Source of the DNA: Polyangiaceae bacterium
Lineage (GTDB): Bacteria > Myxococcota_A > Polyangia > Polyangiales > Polyangiaceae
Assembly (NCBI GenBank): GCA_016719945.1
Contig: JADJYE010000006.1
Coordinates: forward strand, 186,001-250,000
Reading direction: 5' to 3'
DNA: 64,000 nucleotides
Shown here: piece after piece, positions 49,911-59,428 of the stretch
Layout: every line of letters starts with the position of its first letter
Numbering within the stretch: the first letter of the stretch is position 1
Position numbers and translations under genes: made by a program
Notes under the pieces: generated by a model
Databases searched by the model: none
What the model was told of the DNA's origin: nothing
The model's input: the letters and a program-made list of their open reading frames with translations, nothing else

Positions 49911-51418
49911 CGCACAGCGCTCCCGAGCCGTCCGCGAAGTCGCGGATCGAGGCTCGACTGGATGAGGTCGGAGACGAGGAGCAGCAGGGCCGCGATGAGC
50001 ACGGCGCCGACGACCAAGCCCATGAGGAAGGTGACGTCGCGCTCCGCGACGGCCTGCACCGTCAAGTGCCCCAGCCCCGGCAGCCCGAGCACCTGCTCGG
50101 TCACGAACGCTGCGCCGAGGGCAGCGGGCGGCTCGACGGACGCGACGGCCATGGTCGCCAGCAGCGATTGGCGGAGCCCTTGGGTGAGGACGGCGCGAGC
50201 CAGGCTCGCGCCGCGCGCCCGGGAGGCGCGCACGAGATCGCGGATGTAGAGGCTCGACAGCGCGTCGCGCTGGTGGCGCGCGGGGCTCGCGAGCATTCCC
50301 AGCCCGACCACGATCACGCCGAGGCCGACCGATTTTGCGCCCGGCGAGAGGGCGACGAGGAGCACGGCCATCGTCGCCGCGGGGGTCGCGTGCATGGTGA
50401 CCACGGTCGCGGTGGCGGCGATCTTGGGCCCGCGTCGCTGCGACAGCGCCGAGGCCACGCCGAGCGAGGTCCCGAGGACATATGCGAGCGCGATGCCGCC
50501 GAAGATGAGCGTGAGCGTGATGGGGACCGCGCGCGCGAGCCGCTCCAGGCTGCGATCGGTCGAGTCCTCGCGGATCGTGAGATCGAGGACGACGCCGGCG
50601 GCCCACTTGCCGTAGCGCGTCTCTTTGACCGCGGCGGTGGCGCGGCCGGCGCCTTCGAACACCACGTAGTCGCTCTCGTGCACCAGCCACCACCGCCGCC
50701 AGCGCGCGACGACCAGGCGAGCCTCGGCCAGATCTGCGGTCGGCTCGATGCGATCTCCGCTGTCGGTGGCGTGACAGAGCGCTTCGGTGAGCGTCCGCGA
50801 GACCTCGAGGGACGCGGCGCTCGTCGGCGGCTCGAGGCGCTCGATCAGGGCGGGGACCGCGAAGGTGTCGAGCTGGGCGAGCTCCGCCGCACGGGACGCC
50901 GTGCGGTAGCGAGCGAGCCGCTCGACGCCCGTGCGCACCGTCGCCGGTCGGAACTCGACGCTGCGGTCCGCCCAGAAGCGGGTCCAGAAATCGGCTGCCC
51001 GCTCGGGGTTGGTGGCGTCTTGGCGGTTCGGGAGCCCCATACGGATCGCCACCGGCGCCAGCGCGAGCGCGACGCGCGCGCGGCGCTCCGGGTCGAAGCC
51101 GTCCAGGCTCGGGATGACGTACGGGAGGGCGGCGCCCCCGAGCCGCGCTAGCTCTCGCGCGGCGCGCTCCGCGTCTTCGTGGCCTTCGGCGATTCGCCTC
51201 GTCGCGCGGGCGCTCCTCGAGGCGACGTCGTCGGGCGACGGGTTCACGAAGTAGGGGAGGTCCAAGAACCGCTCCCGACGCGACTCTGCCTCCGCGTCGC
51301 CGTCGCCTGTCCGGTCGCGCTGATCGGGCAAGACCGACAGCAGCCCGAAGAGCAGCAGGGAGACGGCGAAGAGCGTCGGGATCAGCCAGAGCAGACGTCG
51401 GACGAAGAGCGCGAGCAC
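49907..51418 (-). CDS. ABC transporter permease, OppB/DppB type with a large periplasmic insertion
   Basis: 503 residues against ~310-340 for ordinary OppB. Helix 1 (FVRRLLWLIPTLFAVSLLLF) is followed by ~265 soluble residues that include a HEAT-like helical stretch (RAARELARLGGAALPYVIPS) and basic/acidic segments. The remaining helices begin at ITLTLIFGGIALAYVLGTSL. EAA-loop region: DLVRASRARGASLARAVLTQ; late motif VTEQVLGLPGLGHLTVQAV. GTG start 51418, 1 bp after the PP2C stop. The extra periplasmic domain may recognise a substrate directly. Confidence 0.88.
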   Translation of the reverse strand: MLALFVRRLLWLIPTLFAVSLLLFGLLSVLPDQRDRTGDGDAEAESRRERFLDLPYFVNPSPDDVASRSARATRRIAEGHEDAERAARELARLGGAALPYVIPSLDGFDPERRARVALALAPVAIRMGLPNRQDATNPERAADFWTRFWADRSVEFRPATVRTGVERLARYRTASRAAELAQLDTFAVPALIERLEPPTSAASLEVSRTLTEALCHATDSGDRIEPTADLAEARLVVARWRRWWLVHESDYVVFEGAGRATAAVKETRYGKWAAGVVLDLTIREDSTDRSLERLARAVPITLTLIFGGIALAYVLGTSLGVASALSQRRGPKIAATATVVTMHATPAATMAVLLVALSPGAKSVGLGVIVVGLGMLASPARHQRDALSSLYIRDLVRASRARGASLARAVLTQGLRQSLLATMAVASVEPPAALGAAFVTEQVLGLPGLGHLTVQAVAERDVTFLMGLVVGAVLIAALLLLVSDLIQSSLDPRLRGRLGSAVR

Positions 51419-51419
51419 A

Positions 51420-53042
51420 TCACCGCAACAGGTAATAGCCCGCGACCACGACGCACGTGACGGCGCTCACGATCATCATCGTGACGATCCATGACGGCGC
51501 CTGCTCGCGCGGCAGCTCGATGGGATCGTCGCCGCGGTAGCCCTCCGAGTCCGGGTGGTCCGCGTCGTAGACGTCGTACCCGACCTCGATGTCGGGGGCG
51601 TGGTGCGCCGCGCGGGCGGGACGGGTGCTCGTGCGCCCGCTCGAGTGGCTCGGCGCGTCCGTCGTGCGGCCGCCGTGCTCGGGGAGCTCGTACTTTCGGT
51701 ACTTCAGGTCCGCGATGTCCTGGTCGGTGAGGGCCTGGAGCCCCTCACCGTCGAACTTGGCGACGACGACCGTCACGTTGTCGTGCCCTCCGGCGAGGTT
51801 CGCGCGATCGGTCAGCTCGCGACAGGCCTCGAGCGGGTCGTCGAACGCGCGCAGCACCTCGCGGATCTCATCGTTTCGCACCATGCCCGAGAGGCCGTCG
51901 CTGCACAAAAGGAGGGTGTCGCCGCGGCGCAGCTCCACGAACGTCAGATCGACCTGCACGCTGTCGGCGGTGCCGAGCGCCTGCAAGATGATGTTGTTGT
52001 GCTCGAAGGTCTCGGCCTCTTCCTCGGTGAGCTGGCCGGCCTCGATGAGCTGGTTGACCAAGGACTGGTCGCGGGTGACTTGAACGAGCTTGTCCCCGCG
52101 CAGGAGGTACCCGCGGGAGTCGCCCACCTGGCCGAGGAACAGGTGGTCGTCGATCAACGCCGCCACCGTGGCGGTCGTGCCCATCCCCCGGCGCGATCGA
52201 TCGGCCTTAGCCTCTGCGAAGATCTTCATGCCCGCCGTCTCGATGGCGCTGACCAGGCGCGCCGCGACGTCGTCCCGAGAGGTGGGGGGATCGCCAGAGA
52301 GCATTCGCTGATAGACGATGTCGACCGCGAGCTGGCTCGCGACCTCTCCGGCCGCCGCGCCGCCCATGCCGTCGCACACGCCGAGCACCGTGCCGCGCTC
52401 GCCGACGGTCTGGGTGCGATCGTGCTCCATCAGCCCGCGGCTCGCCTTGGTGAGGTCGGCGACCACGAAGTTGTCTTCGTTGTGCTCGCGCACCTGGCCC
52501 ACGTCGGTGCGGCCGAACACGCGCAAGACGACGGGTTTGGCCTCGACCTTCGCCTCCGGCTGCGTCGCCTCGAGCTTCGACGCCTCCGGCGCGGCATCGG
52601 CGAGCGCAGGCTCGTCCTTGGCGGGCTCGATGGCAAACGCGGGCTCGAGGGCGAGCGCAGGCTCGACTTCGACGGGCTTGGTCTCGGCGTCGATCAGGGT
52701 CGGATCATCGGGCTCGACGAGGTCCGTCGACTTCGCTGCAGCGACGGGCGGCGGCGTCTCCTCGATGGCCTTTGCGCCGACCGGTGCGGGCGCCCCGGGC
52801 TCCTTGGCGGCCGGCGTCTTGTCGGAGCTCGTGCTCGAAGGGACCATGGTCACGTTGAGCTTGCTCGAGACCTTGCTCGATGGCTTGACCGCGGCCGGCT
52901 TGGGGGCAGCAGACCTCTTGCTCGCGCCATCTTTGCCTGAGGACACGGCGTCCTTGCTCGCGTTCTTGCTCGCGGGCTCCTTGTTGGCCTCGGGCGCCGC
53001 GTCGGCGGCGGGTTTCGGCTTCTTGGGCTCGAGCTCGCTCAT
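51420..53042 (-). CDS. PP2C-family Ser/Thr protein phosphatase with disordered N-terminus and tail anchor
   Basis: 540 residues. Residues 1-170 are Lys/Ala/Pro/Glu-rich and probably disordered. The PP2C domain (~175-410) has RTDVGQVREHNEDNFVVAD, GVCDGMGGAAAGEVAS, LGQVGDSRGYLLR, LLLCSDGLSGMV and GGHDNVTVVV, with all metal-binding Asp residues visible. The protein ends in one helix, WIVTMMIVSAVTCVVVAGYY, so it is inner-membrane tail-anchored with the phosphatase in the cytoplasm. ATG 53042 overlaps the FHA gene's stop (ATGA). Translational coupling to an FHA protein suggests a phospho-Ser/Thr signalling module. Confidence 0.93.
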   Translation of the reverse strand: MSELEPKKPKPAADAAPEANKEPASKNASKDAVSSGKDGASKRSAAPKPAAVKPSSKVSSKLNVTMVPSSTSSDKTPAAKEPGAPAPVGAKAIEETPPPVAAAKSTDLVEPDDPTLIDAETKPVEVEPALALEPAFAIEPAKDEPALADAAPEASKLEATQPEAKVEAKPVVLRVFGRTDVGQVREHNEDNFVVADLTKASRGLMEHDRTQTVGERGTVLGVCDGMGGAAAGEVASQLAVDIVYQRMLSGDPPTSRDDVAARLVSAIETAGMKIFAEAKADRSRRGMGTTATVAALIDDHLFLGQVGDSRGYLLRGDKLVQVTRDQSLVNQLIEAGQLTEEEAETFEHNNIILQALGTADSVQVDLTFVELRRGDTLLLCSDGLSGMVRNDEIREVLRAFDDPLEACRELTDRANLAGGHDNVTVVVAKFDGEGLQALTDQDIADLKYRKYELPEHGGRTTDAPSHSSGRTSTRPARAAHHAPDIEVGYDVYDADHPDSEGYRGDDPIELPREQAPSWIVTMMIVSAVTCVVVAGYYLLR

Positions 53043-54970
53043 GGTGCCCGCTCGAATCGGAACAGGTGCTGGCCGATGCGCACGCGATCCCCCGTCTCGA
53101 GAGGCGTCTCTCGCACGATTGCGACGTACGTGCCGTTGGAAGAGTCGAGGTCCTCGAGGTGGAAGCGGCCGCTCGTCGCGTCTCGACGGATCACCGCGTG
53201 CCGCCGCGACAGGAACGCGTCCGTCGTGAAGACGAGGTCCCCGTTTTCGCGCCCGAGCACCGTCTCGTCCCGGTGGATGTGCGTCACGTCGCCGACGAGC
53301 CCATCGACCGTGCGCTGGTCGAGGCGAGCCAGCCGCGTCACCGGCTTGCTGCCGAAGACGCGCGTGCCGTGCTGGTTGGCCGGCTCGAGCTGACGCTCCT
53401 CCTCGCTCACGAGCTGAAACTGTAACACCTGTGACCCCAGGAGAATCAAGTCACCGCTCTCGAGCGGTTTTCGGCCCCGGACGCGAACGTACACGTGGTT
53501 CACCGAGTGGAGGTCCTGGATCCGCCACTGCCCGTCACGCTCCACGAGCTTGGCGTGCCGGGGCGAGACGTAGGGGTCATCGAACAACATCACGTCACCT
53601 TCGGTCCGGCCGACAGTGACCACCGGGCCCTTCAGCTCGAACGACTTGCCGTCGGAGCCGTCCTCGACGACCACAACGAGGCGGGCGCGTGCGCTCGCGG
53701 ACTTCGCGGGCGCAGGTTGCGCGGGGGCGCTCGCCTCCGCGGCCCGGGGGGCGGGGCCCGGCGCCGAGTCTTCCGAGCCTGGGGCTCGGGTCTGGATCGT
53801 GTCGGGTGTCGGGGGCTGCGCCGACAAAAGGTGCGCGGGCACTCCGAGCGAGCTCGCGGAAAACGCTGGCGGCGAGGGCTTGGCGGGGGGGCTGAGGCGA
53901 GCCGCTTCGCTGGCCTTGATCAGCGGGTGCGGGCCGGTCTTCTCCACGACGGCGGCCTGCGCAGGCGCCGCCGCCACCGCCTGGGCCGACGCCGCTGGAG
54001 CCGACGCAGCTGGAGCCGACGCAGCTTGCCCAGCTGCCGCTTGGGCAGATGCGGCACCCTGGGACGCCAGCGCTCCGCCGGCGATCGGGGCGCCGCAGTA
54101 CTTGCAGAACCGCGCGAGACCATCGTTTTGGCCCTGGCATCTCGCGCAGGTGAAGACCGTCGCGCGGGGCTGCGCGGGGCGGGCGATCTGCACGACGGCC
54201 GCGACCGCGATCGGCGGGGGCGCCGCGGCTGGCGGCACCGGGGCCACGCCGGGGGGGGGCGCTGCGGCGGGACCGGTCATCGCTGAGGCGAGACCTGCCT
54301 GTACGATGGGTGGCCCCTCTGCGGCGGCGCGTACGGGGACGATCGGCGGCATGGTCGCCGGCGCGGGGACCGCCGCCATGCGCGGCTGGCTCGCGGAGGG
54401 CTTCGGCGCAGCTGGACGCCCCGAGTCTTGTCGCGGCAGCGTGCCCCCGCAGACGGCGCAGAAGCGATAGGAGACCGGGTTGACCGAGCCACAGATGCCG
54501 CACGAGGCCACGTTCGCGCCTTCTGTTGCGGGCGCGTTCGCTGGCTCTTCGGCGCGGGTCTCAGCGTAGGTGGGCACGTCGGAGCCGGGGGCTCCCGAGG
54601 GACGGCTCGGCACGCTCACGGACGCCGGCGCGGGCGCGAAGGAGAAGCTCGGCGCCTCGGGCCGCGAGCGCCGCGCTGCCGCGGCAACCTCCGCGATCGG
54701 GGTCCCGGCCGCTGCCGCGGCCGGGTGCGCCGAAGGGCTGGGCGCCGCAGGGCTCGGCGCAGGAGGTGCAGCGGGCGCGGGCGGCGCCGGCGGACCTTGC
54801 CTCGGGGGCGAGAGGCCGGGCGCGGTGGGGGAGGGCGGCGCGGGCGCAGCTACCGCTGGCTGCGCTTGCGCAGGAGGAGCCTTGAGGCGCTTTCCACAAT
54901 CCTGGCAATACAGAAGCCGGTCGGGGTTGTCGCGCCCACAGACGTCGCAGACCACCGGGGGATGCGACAA
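53039..54970 (-). CDS. Triple zinc-ribbon, double FHA-domain protein
   Basis: 643 residues from TTG 54970. Three zinc ribbons: CDVCGRDN...CQDCG (N-terminus), CGICGSVN...CAVCG (~157) and CARCQGQN...CKYCG (~275). They are separated by long Pro/Ala-rich linkers. Two FHA domains follow: ~440-530 (VTVGRTEGDVMLFDDPYVSP-type, RHAKLVERDGQW) and ~555-643 (ETVLGRENGD, SRRHAVIRRD, SSNGTYVAI). FHA domains bind phosphothreonine, so this is the likely reader of a kinase signal. The first FHA lacks the usual SxNG (HSVNHVY). It overlaps the PP2C gene by 4 bp. Confidence 0.9.
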   Translation of the reverse strand: MSHPPVVCDVCGRDNPDRLLYCQDCGKRLKAPPAQAQPAVAAPAPPSPTAPGLSPPRQGPPAPPAPAAPPAPSPAAPSPSAHPAAAAAGTPIAEVAAAARRSRPEAPSFSFAPAPASVSVPSRPSGAPGSDVPTYAETRAEEPANAPATEGANVASCGICGSVNPVSYRFCAVCGGTLPRQDSGRPAAPKPSASQPRMAAVPAPATMPPIVPVRAAAEGPPIVQAGLASAMTGPAAAPPPGVAPVPPAAAPPPIAVAAVVQIARPAQPRATVFTCARCQGQNDGLARFCKYCGAPIAGGALASQGAASAQAAAGQAASAPAASAPAASAQAVAAAPAQAAVVEKTGPHPLIKASEAARLSPPAKPSPPAFSASSLGVPAHLLSAQPPTPDTIQTRAPGSEDSAPGPAPRAAEASAPAQPAPAKSASARARLVVVVEDGSDGKSFELKGPVVTVGRTEGDVMLFDDPYVSPRHAKLVERDGQWRIQDLHSVNHVYVRVRGRKPLESGDLILLGSQVLQFQLVSEEERQLEPANQHGTRVFGSKPVTRLARLDQRTVDGLVGDVTHIHRDETVLGRENGDLVFTTDAFLSRRHAVIRRDATSGRFHLEDLDSSNGTYVAIVRETPLETGDRVRIGQHLFRFERAP

Positions 54971-54991
54971 GGTCAGGAGTGTTTCGTCAAG

Positions 54992-55009
54992 GGGAGTATC
55001 GCTACTCCC
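54992..55009. other. Perfect 7-bp hairpin spanning a stop codon
   Basis: GGGAGTA (54992-54998) and TACTCCC (55003-55009) flank a 4-nt loop; on the minus-strand transcript the loop is GCGA, a GNRA tetraloop. The TAG stop of the outer-membrane protein gene (55004-55002) lies at the loop/stem boundary, 21 bp before the FHA gene start. It could attenuate read-through or protect the upstream mRNA. Confidence 0.4.
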
Positions 55010-55700
55010 TGCCGAGCTCGGTGCGGAGCTCGATCCCCAGATCGAAATGAACGAAATGCGCGACGCCGGTGTCTCGCTGTTGGCCCGCCGTGTCCTCGAA
55101 CCCCACGAACAACATCGGCTCGTACCCCAGGCTCAGGCCGACGACCGCGAAGCGCGTGATCTCGAGCTCCACCCCGGCGCCAGCCAAGGTCGTCACGCCG
55201 CCCGTCTCGCCGCTGAACTCGTTGCCGTAGACGACGCCCCCGACCGCCCACGTCGCGAAGGGGGTGAAGCGCGACCCGACGTCGATGTAGTAGCGCGCTT
55301 CCGCCTTGAGCTGCTGCATGATCCCGAGGCGGTAGAGGTTGTTCGAGTCGACCTTGGCGAACTCGTACGAGCCTCCGACGTACCACGGCCCCGCGGACCT
55401 GTACCCGCCGCGAAAGACAGGGCCACCGCCGATCCCGAGGATGCACGGCGTGACCGCCTCGCCCGGGCAGATCGCCCCTGGCTCGAAGAGGAAGTCGCCC
55501 GCGAACGCCACGCCGTATTGAGCGTAGTCGACCAGCAGCGGTGACGGCGCCTCGCCGCGGGCCTCTTCCGCGGGGTCGCGCTCGGCGGGGGCCTCTGGCT
55601 CGGGGCGAGGGTCATCGGCGCGCGCGTCGCTCGGCCGGGCCGTCAGCAGCCACGCGAACGGCACCAGCGCCAACAGACAGCCTCGCTGGCGCCGCCGCAC
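55002..55700 (-). CDS. Outer-membrane beta-barrel-like protein
   Basis: 232 residues. GTG 55700 is preferred because it gives a standard signal peptide (RRRQRGCLLALVPFAWLLTA...SDARA); an in-frame TTG at 55787 would add 29 residues before it. An acidic/Pro linker is followed by strand-rich sequence (YGVAFAGDFLFEPGAICP, GPWYVGGSYEFAKVD, EARYYIDVGSRFTPFATWAV, VGLSLGYEPMLFVGF, FVHFDLGIELR) consistent with an eight- to ten-stranded barrel. Function unknown. It is upstream of and co-directional with the FHA gene (31 bp), so it may belong to the same operon. Confidence 0.75.
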   Translation of the reverse strand: MRRRQRGCLLALVPFAWLLTARPSDARADDPRPEPEAPAERDPAEEARGEAPSPLLVDYAQYGVAFAGDFLFEPGAICPGEAVTPCILGIGGGPVFRGGYRSAGPWYVGGSYEFAKVDSNNLYRLGIMQQLKAEARYYIDVGSRFTPFATWAVGGVVYGNEFSGETGGVTTLAGAGVELEITRFAVVGLSLGYEPMLFVGFEDTAGQQRDTGVAHFVHFDLGIELRTELGRE

Positions 55701-55853
55701 GGGCCCGTGGCGCCGGGTCGCGCGCGAGGAAAGTTGGGTGCCGAGCGGTCCGTGCGGGGCGAACAAGTGACCCGGATGGTAGCCCAACTGTTGGTGGGGG
55801 AGGGTGGCACGGGGACCCGCCGATCGTCCTTAGCTTGACGTCGGAGGGGCACG

Positions 55854-56279
55854 TTGTCTAAACCGCCTCACCGGCTCATGGAGATCTTCCTCGACAAACG
55901 CGCCGTTCGACAGATTCGTCTCTCGGCAGCAGACGCCATCGAAGAGGGCGACACGGAGTCGCTGCGCGAGGACATCCTCGAAGCGTTCTCCGAGGAGCAA
56001 GTCGAAGAGATTGAGCGCCGCCTCGACAGCGCCGATTTCTTCGAGTTTCTCTCGGACGTGCTCGACGACTGGAACGGCGACGACGCAGACGAGCTCTTCG
56101 ACCTGCTCGAGACGCAGCTCGCCGAGGTCGGCGTCGACCTCAAGTACGAGGCACGCGTCGCGGACGACGAGGAGGGCGCCGAAGCGGAAGACGACGTCGA
56201 CCTCGACGACGACGACGACGACGACGAGGACGACCTCGAAGAGGACGAGGAAGAGGAAGAAGACAAGGACAAGCCGTAA
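55854..56279 (+). CDS. Small acidic protein with poly-Asp/Glu tail
   Basis: 141 residues. TTG 55854 is the likely start: GGAGGGG lies 4 bp upstream; the first ATG is 55878. The N-terminal ~95 residues are helical ([40 protein letters not shown]). The last ~45 are almost wholly acidic ([20 protein letters not shown]). No homologous domain recognised. Such tails occur in histone-like chaperones and cation buffers, but no assignment is justified. Followed 55 bp later by threonine aldolase. Confidence 0.72.
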   Translation: MSKPPHRLMEIFLDKRAVRQIRLSAADAIEEGDTESLREDILEAFSEEQVEEIERRLDSADFFEFLSDVLDDWNGDDADELFDLLETQLAEVGVDLKYEARVADDEEGAEAEDDVDLDDDDDDDEDDLEEDEEEEEDKDKP

Positions 56280-56334
56280 GCGGCTGTCCCAGGCCAGCGC
56301 CGACGGCCGAAGGTCGGCTAGACTCGGCCCGCCC

Positions 56335-57356
<1,022 letters not shown>

Positions 57357-57360
<4 letters not shown>

Positions 57361-58478
57361 CGAAGCGCGCCGCCTGGCTCGCCTGGGTGCTGCTCGCGCC
57401 GCTGTCGTGCGCTCCTGCGTACGCCCCGGGCTATCAGGAGGCGTTCGACGCCGCGCTCAGGGCGCAGAACGCCGGCCGTTGGGAGGAGGCGGCGACCCTC
57501 TTCGACAAGGCCGCGGGGCTCGGTGATCGCTACAAAGATCGCGACGAGGCTCGGCTCATGGCGGCGGAGGCGCTCGAGCGCCTCGAGCGCTGGGGCGAGG
57601 CCGAGGACCTCTACCGGAAGATCGATCGCGAGTCCGAGGGTCGCTACCAGGGCGTCCGCGCCGCGTACGCGCTCGGGCGGCTCGTCTGGCAGCAGCGCGG
57701 GTTCGAAGAGGGCGCCAAGGAGACGCTGCGGGCGATCCGCAGCTACCCAGACAGCGGCCTGGTGAGGCATGCCGTGAAGCGGCTGCTCGCGCACGTCGAG
57801 GAGACGTACGGTCCCGACGCGGCGCTCGCGTGGCTCACTCCGCTCTACGAGGAGCTCAAGACGAGCGACGCCGAGGAGGCGGTCGGGTACGAGCACGCGA
57901 CGTTGCTCGCGCGGTGCGGCAAGAAAGAGGCGTCCATCGCGGCTCTGCTGGCCCTCGCCGCGAGCCACCCGTACCCGCACGGCTCGCTGACGGACGACGC
58001 GTATTACGTCGCGTCGCTCTACCTCGCGGATCTGGACCGTGTCCCGCAAGCCATCAACGCCCTCGAGAAGATGCTCTCGGTCCAAGAGGAGGCGCACCTC
58101 GGGCACAGCTACCGCCGGCCCCGCTTCCCCCAAGGCGCGTACCGCATCGGCGTGCTCTACCGGGATCGTGTGAAGGACCGAGAGCGCGCCAAGGCCGCGT
58201 TCTGGCGCGTCTACAAGGACTACTTCGACTCGCGCCAGACCGACGACGCGCTGTGGGCGCTCGCGAAGATGGAGCGCGACGACGGCCGCCCCGAGGAGGC
58301 GTGTCGGGTGCTCGAGGTCCTCCGCAAGGAGAAGCCCGACTCACGCTACCTGAGCTGCTTGCACCACCTGTGCGACGCTCAGGCGAAGGGCTCGCGGCCG
58401 TGCTCGCTGAGGGTTCTCGAGGGGATCGGGGTCGACGCCGACGCCGTGTGGGAGGGCGTGCCGGCCCCGGCGCCCTGA
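57357..58478 (+). CDS. TPR-repeat lipoprotein
   Basis: 373 residues from GTG 57357. Lipobox LAPLSC (Cys ~18). The rest is helical with several tetratricopeptide-like units: [80 protein letters not shown]. Similar outer-membrane TPR lipoproteins organise assembly of envelope complexes, but the partner is unknown. Coupling to threonine aldolase may be only positional. The 58-kb repeat element begins 2 bp after the stop. Confidence 0.83.
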
Positions 58479-58480
58479 GG

Positions 58481-58567
58481 CTCCCCCCTCGCGAAGCGAG
58501 GGGGGCCAGGAGGGTGAAAGTGCAGCCCCCTTCGTCGCCGAGCGGCGTGACGGTGCCATTTTCAGCA
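58481..58567 (-). repeat. Dispersed intergenic repeat with terminal 10-bp hairpin, copy 2
   Basis: Reverse-complement copy of the element at 33990-34075, ~80% identical by eye over 87 columns with one 1-base gap. The conserved blocks, read on the minus strand, are ATGGCACCGTCACGCCGCT, GGCTGCACTTTCACCC and the GC stem. It fills most of the 127-bp space between the convergent TPR and 58606-59364 lipoprotein genes. Confidence 0.7.
58483..58505. terminator. Strong GC hairpin after the TPR lipoprotein gene
   Basis: CCCCCCTCGC (58483-58492), loop GAA, GCGAGGGGGG (58496-58505): a perfect 10-bp stem 4 bp after the stop codon. Position fits an intrinsic terminator, though the downstream strand lacks a T-run. 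It is also the terminal part of the dispersed repeat. Confidence 0.55.
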
Positions 58568-58605
58568 CACCGCCAGTGGCGTGACGCCGCCAGGTCAGCA
58601 CACGG

Positions 58606-59364
58606 TCAGAGCATGACGGAGATCGCGAAGTAGCTGCGCGGCGGATCCGACTCGTAGTCGGTCTCTTCGCTCAGCTCGACGATGCGGAAGTCGGAGCCCG
58701 TCCACGTGTGTGAGCGCGTCGAGGGGGCCTCGAACTTGTCGCCGTACTTCGCCTTCAAGCCGTCGACGAGGTACTTCCAGAACTCGTCCGAGACGAGCTT
58801 CGGCTCGAACTGGATCTCGACGAACGCGAGCTCGTTCTTCGTCTGCCCGAGGTAGAGGAACTGGTACCGCCACACGCCCGGCTGTCCGGTGACGGGCACC
58901 TCGACGATGCCGAACTCGCCGGTCTTGTCGGCGCCGGGGAAGGTCTTCGCGACCTCGGCGGGAGCCATGTCCTCCTTCAGCATGCTGAAGGGGGGCGGCA
59001 CCCAGTTCGACTTGTCGCCGAGGAGCTTCGCGAGGTCGGGGTACTTCGAGTTGCTCGGGGCCACGGCCCCCGTGGCCGGGGCGGTCGGGGCCGTCGGCGC
59101 GAGCCCGGAGGTCGGGCCCGATCCCTCGGGCTTCGGGGCGTCGCCGCTCTTCGCCGGGGAGCCGGACTTCGCGTCCTTGTCGTCCCCCTTCTTCTTTCGC
59201 GGCTTCTCGTCCTCGTCGTCGTCGTCTGCCTTCGACGACTTCTCCTTCTTCTTGTCGCACCCGACGGTGGGCGCCACGATCGCCAGGCCCATCGCGATGG
59301 CGATGAGGCGGGACCACCTGAGCAGGCGGGGCGGACCGCCGAGAGCGCTCGAAATCTTCGACAT
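58606..59364 (-). CDS. Lipoprotein of unknown function
   Basis: 252 residues. Signal peptide with lipobox IVAPTVGC (Cys ~36). A highly charged Lys/Asp-rich segment (DKKKEKSSKADDDDEDEKPR) and Pro/Ala linker run to ~105. A compact C-terminal domain (~108-252) follows, containing PPPFSMLKEDMAPAEVAKTF, YQFLYLGQTKNELAFVEIQF and HTWTGSDFRIVELSE. No known family recognised. Divergent from a Ser/Thr kinase gene 64 bp away, a layout that may imply shared regulation. Confidence 0.75.
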   Translation of the reverse strand: MSKISSALGGPPRLLRWSRLIAIAMGLAIVAPTVGCDKKKEKSSKADDDDEDEKPRKKKGDDKDAKSGSPAKSGDAPKPEGSGPTSGLAPTAPTAPATGAVAPSNSKYPDLAKLLGDKSNWVPPPFSMLKEDMAPAEVAKTFPGADKTGEFGIVEVPVTGQPGVWRYQFLYLGQTKNELAFVEIQFEPKLVSDEFWKYLVDGLKAKYGDKFEAPSTRSHTWTGSDFRIVELSEETDYESDPPRSYFAISVML

Positions 59365-59428
59365 GGCCGGGAGGCTTGCACGAAGACGCGCGGGGGAGAA
59401 GTGGCCGGCCTCGTGCTAAACACCGTTC

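Noticed and set aside
56011..56334. Extension of threonine aldolase into the acidic-protein gene
   Set aside because: Ser/Thr/Arg-rich shadow of the acidic gene; the family starts at [13 protein letters not shown].
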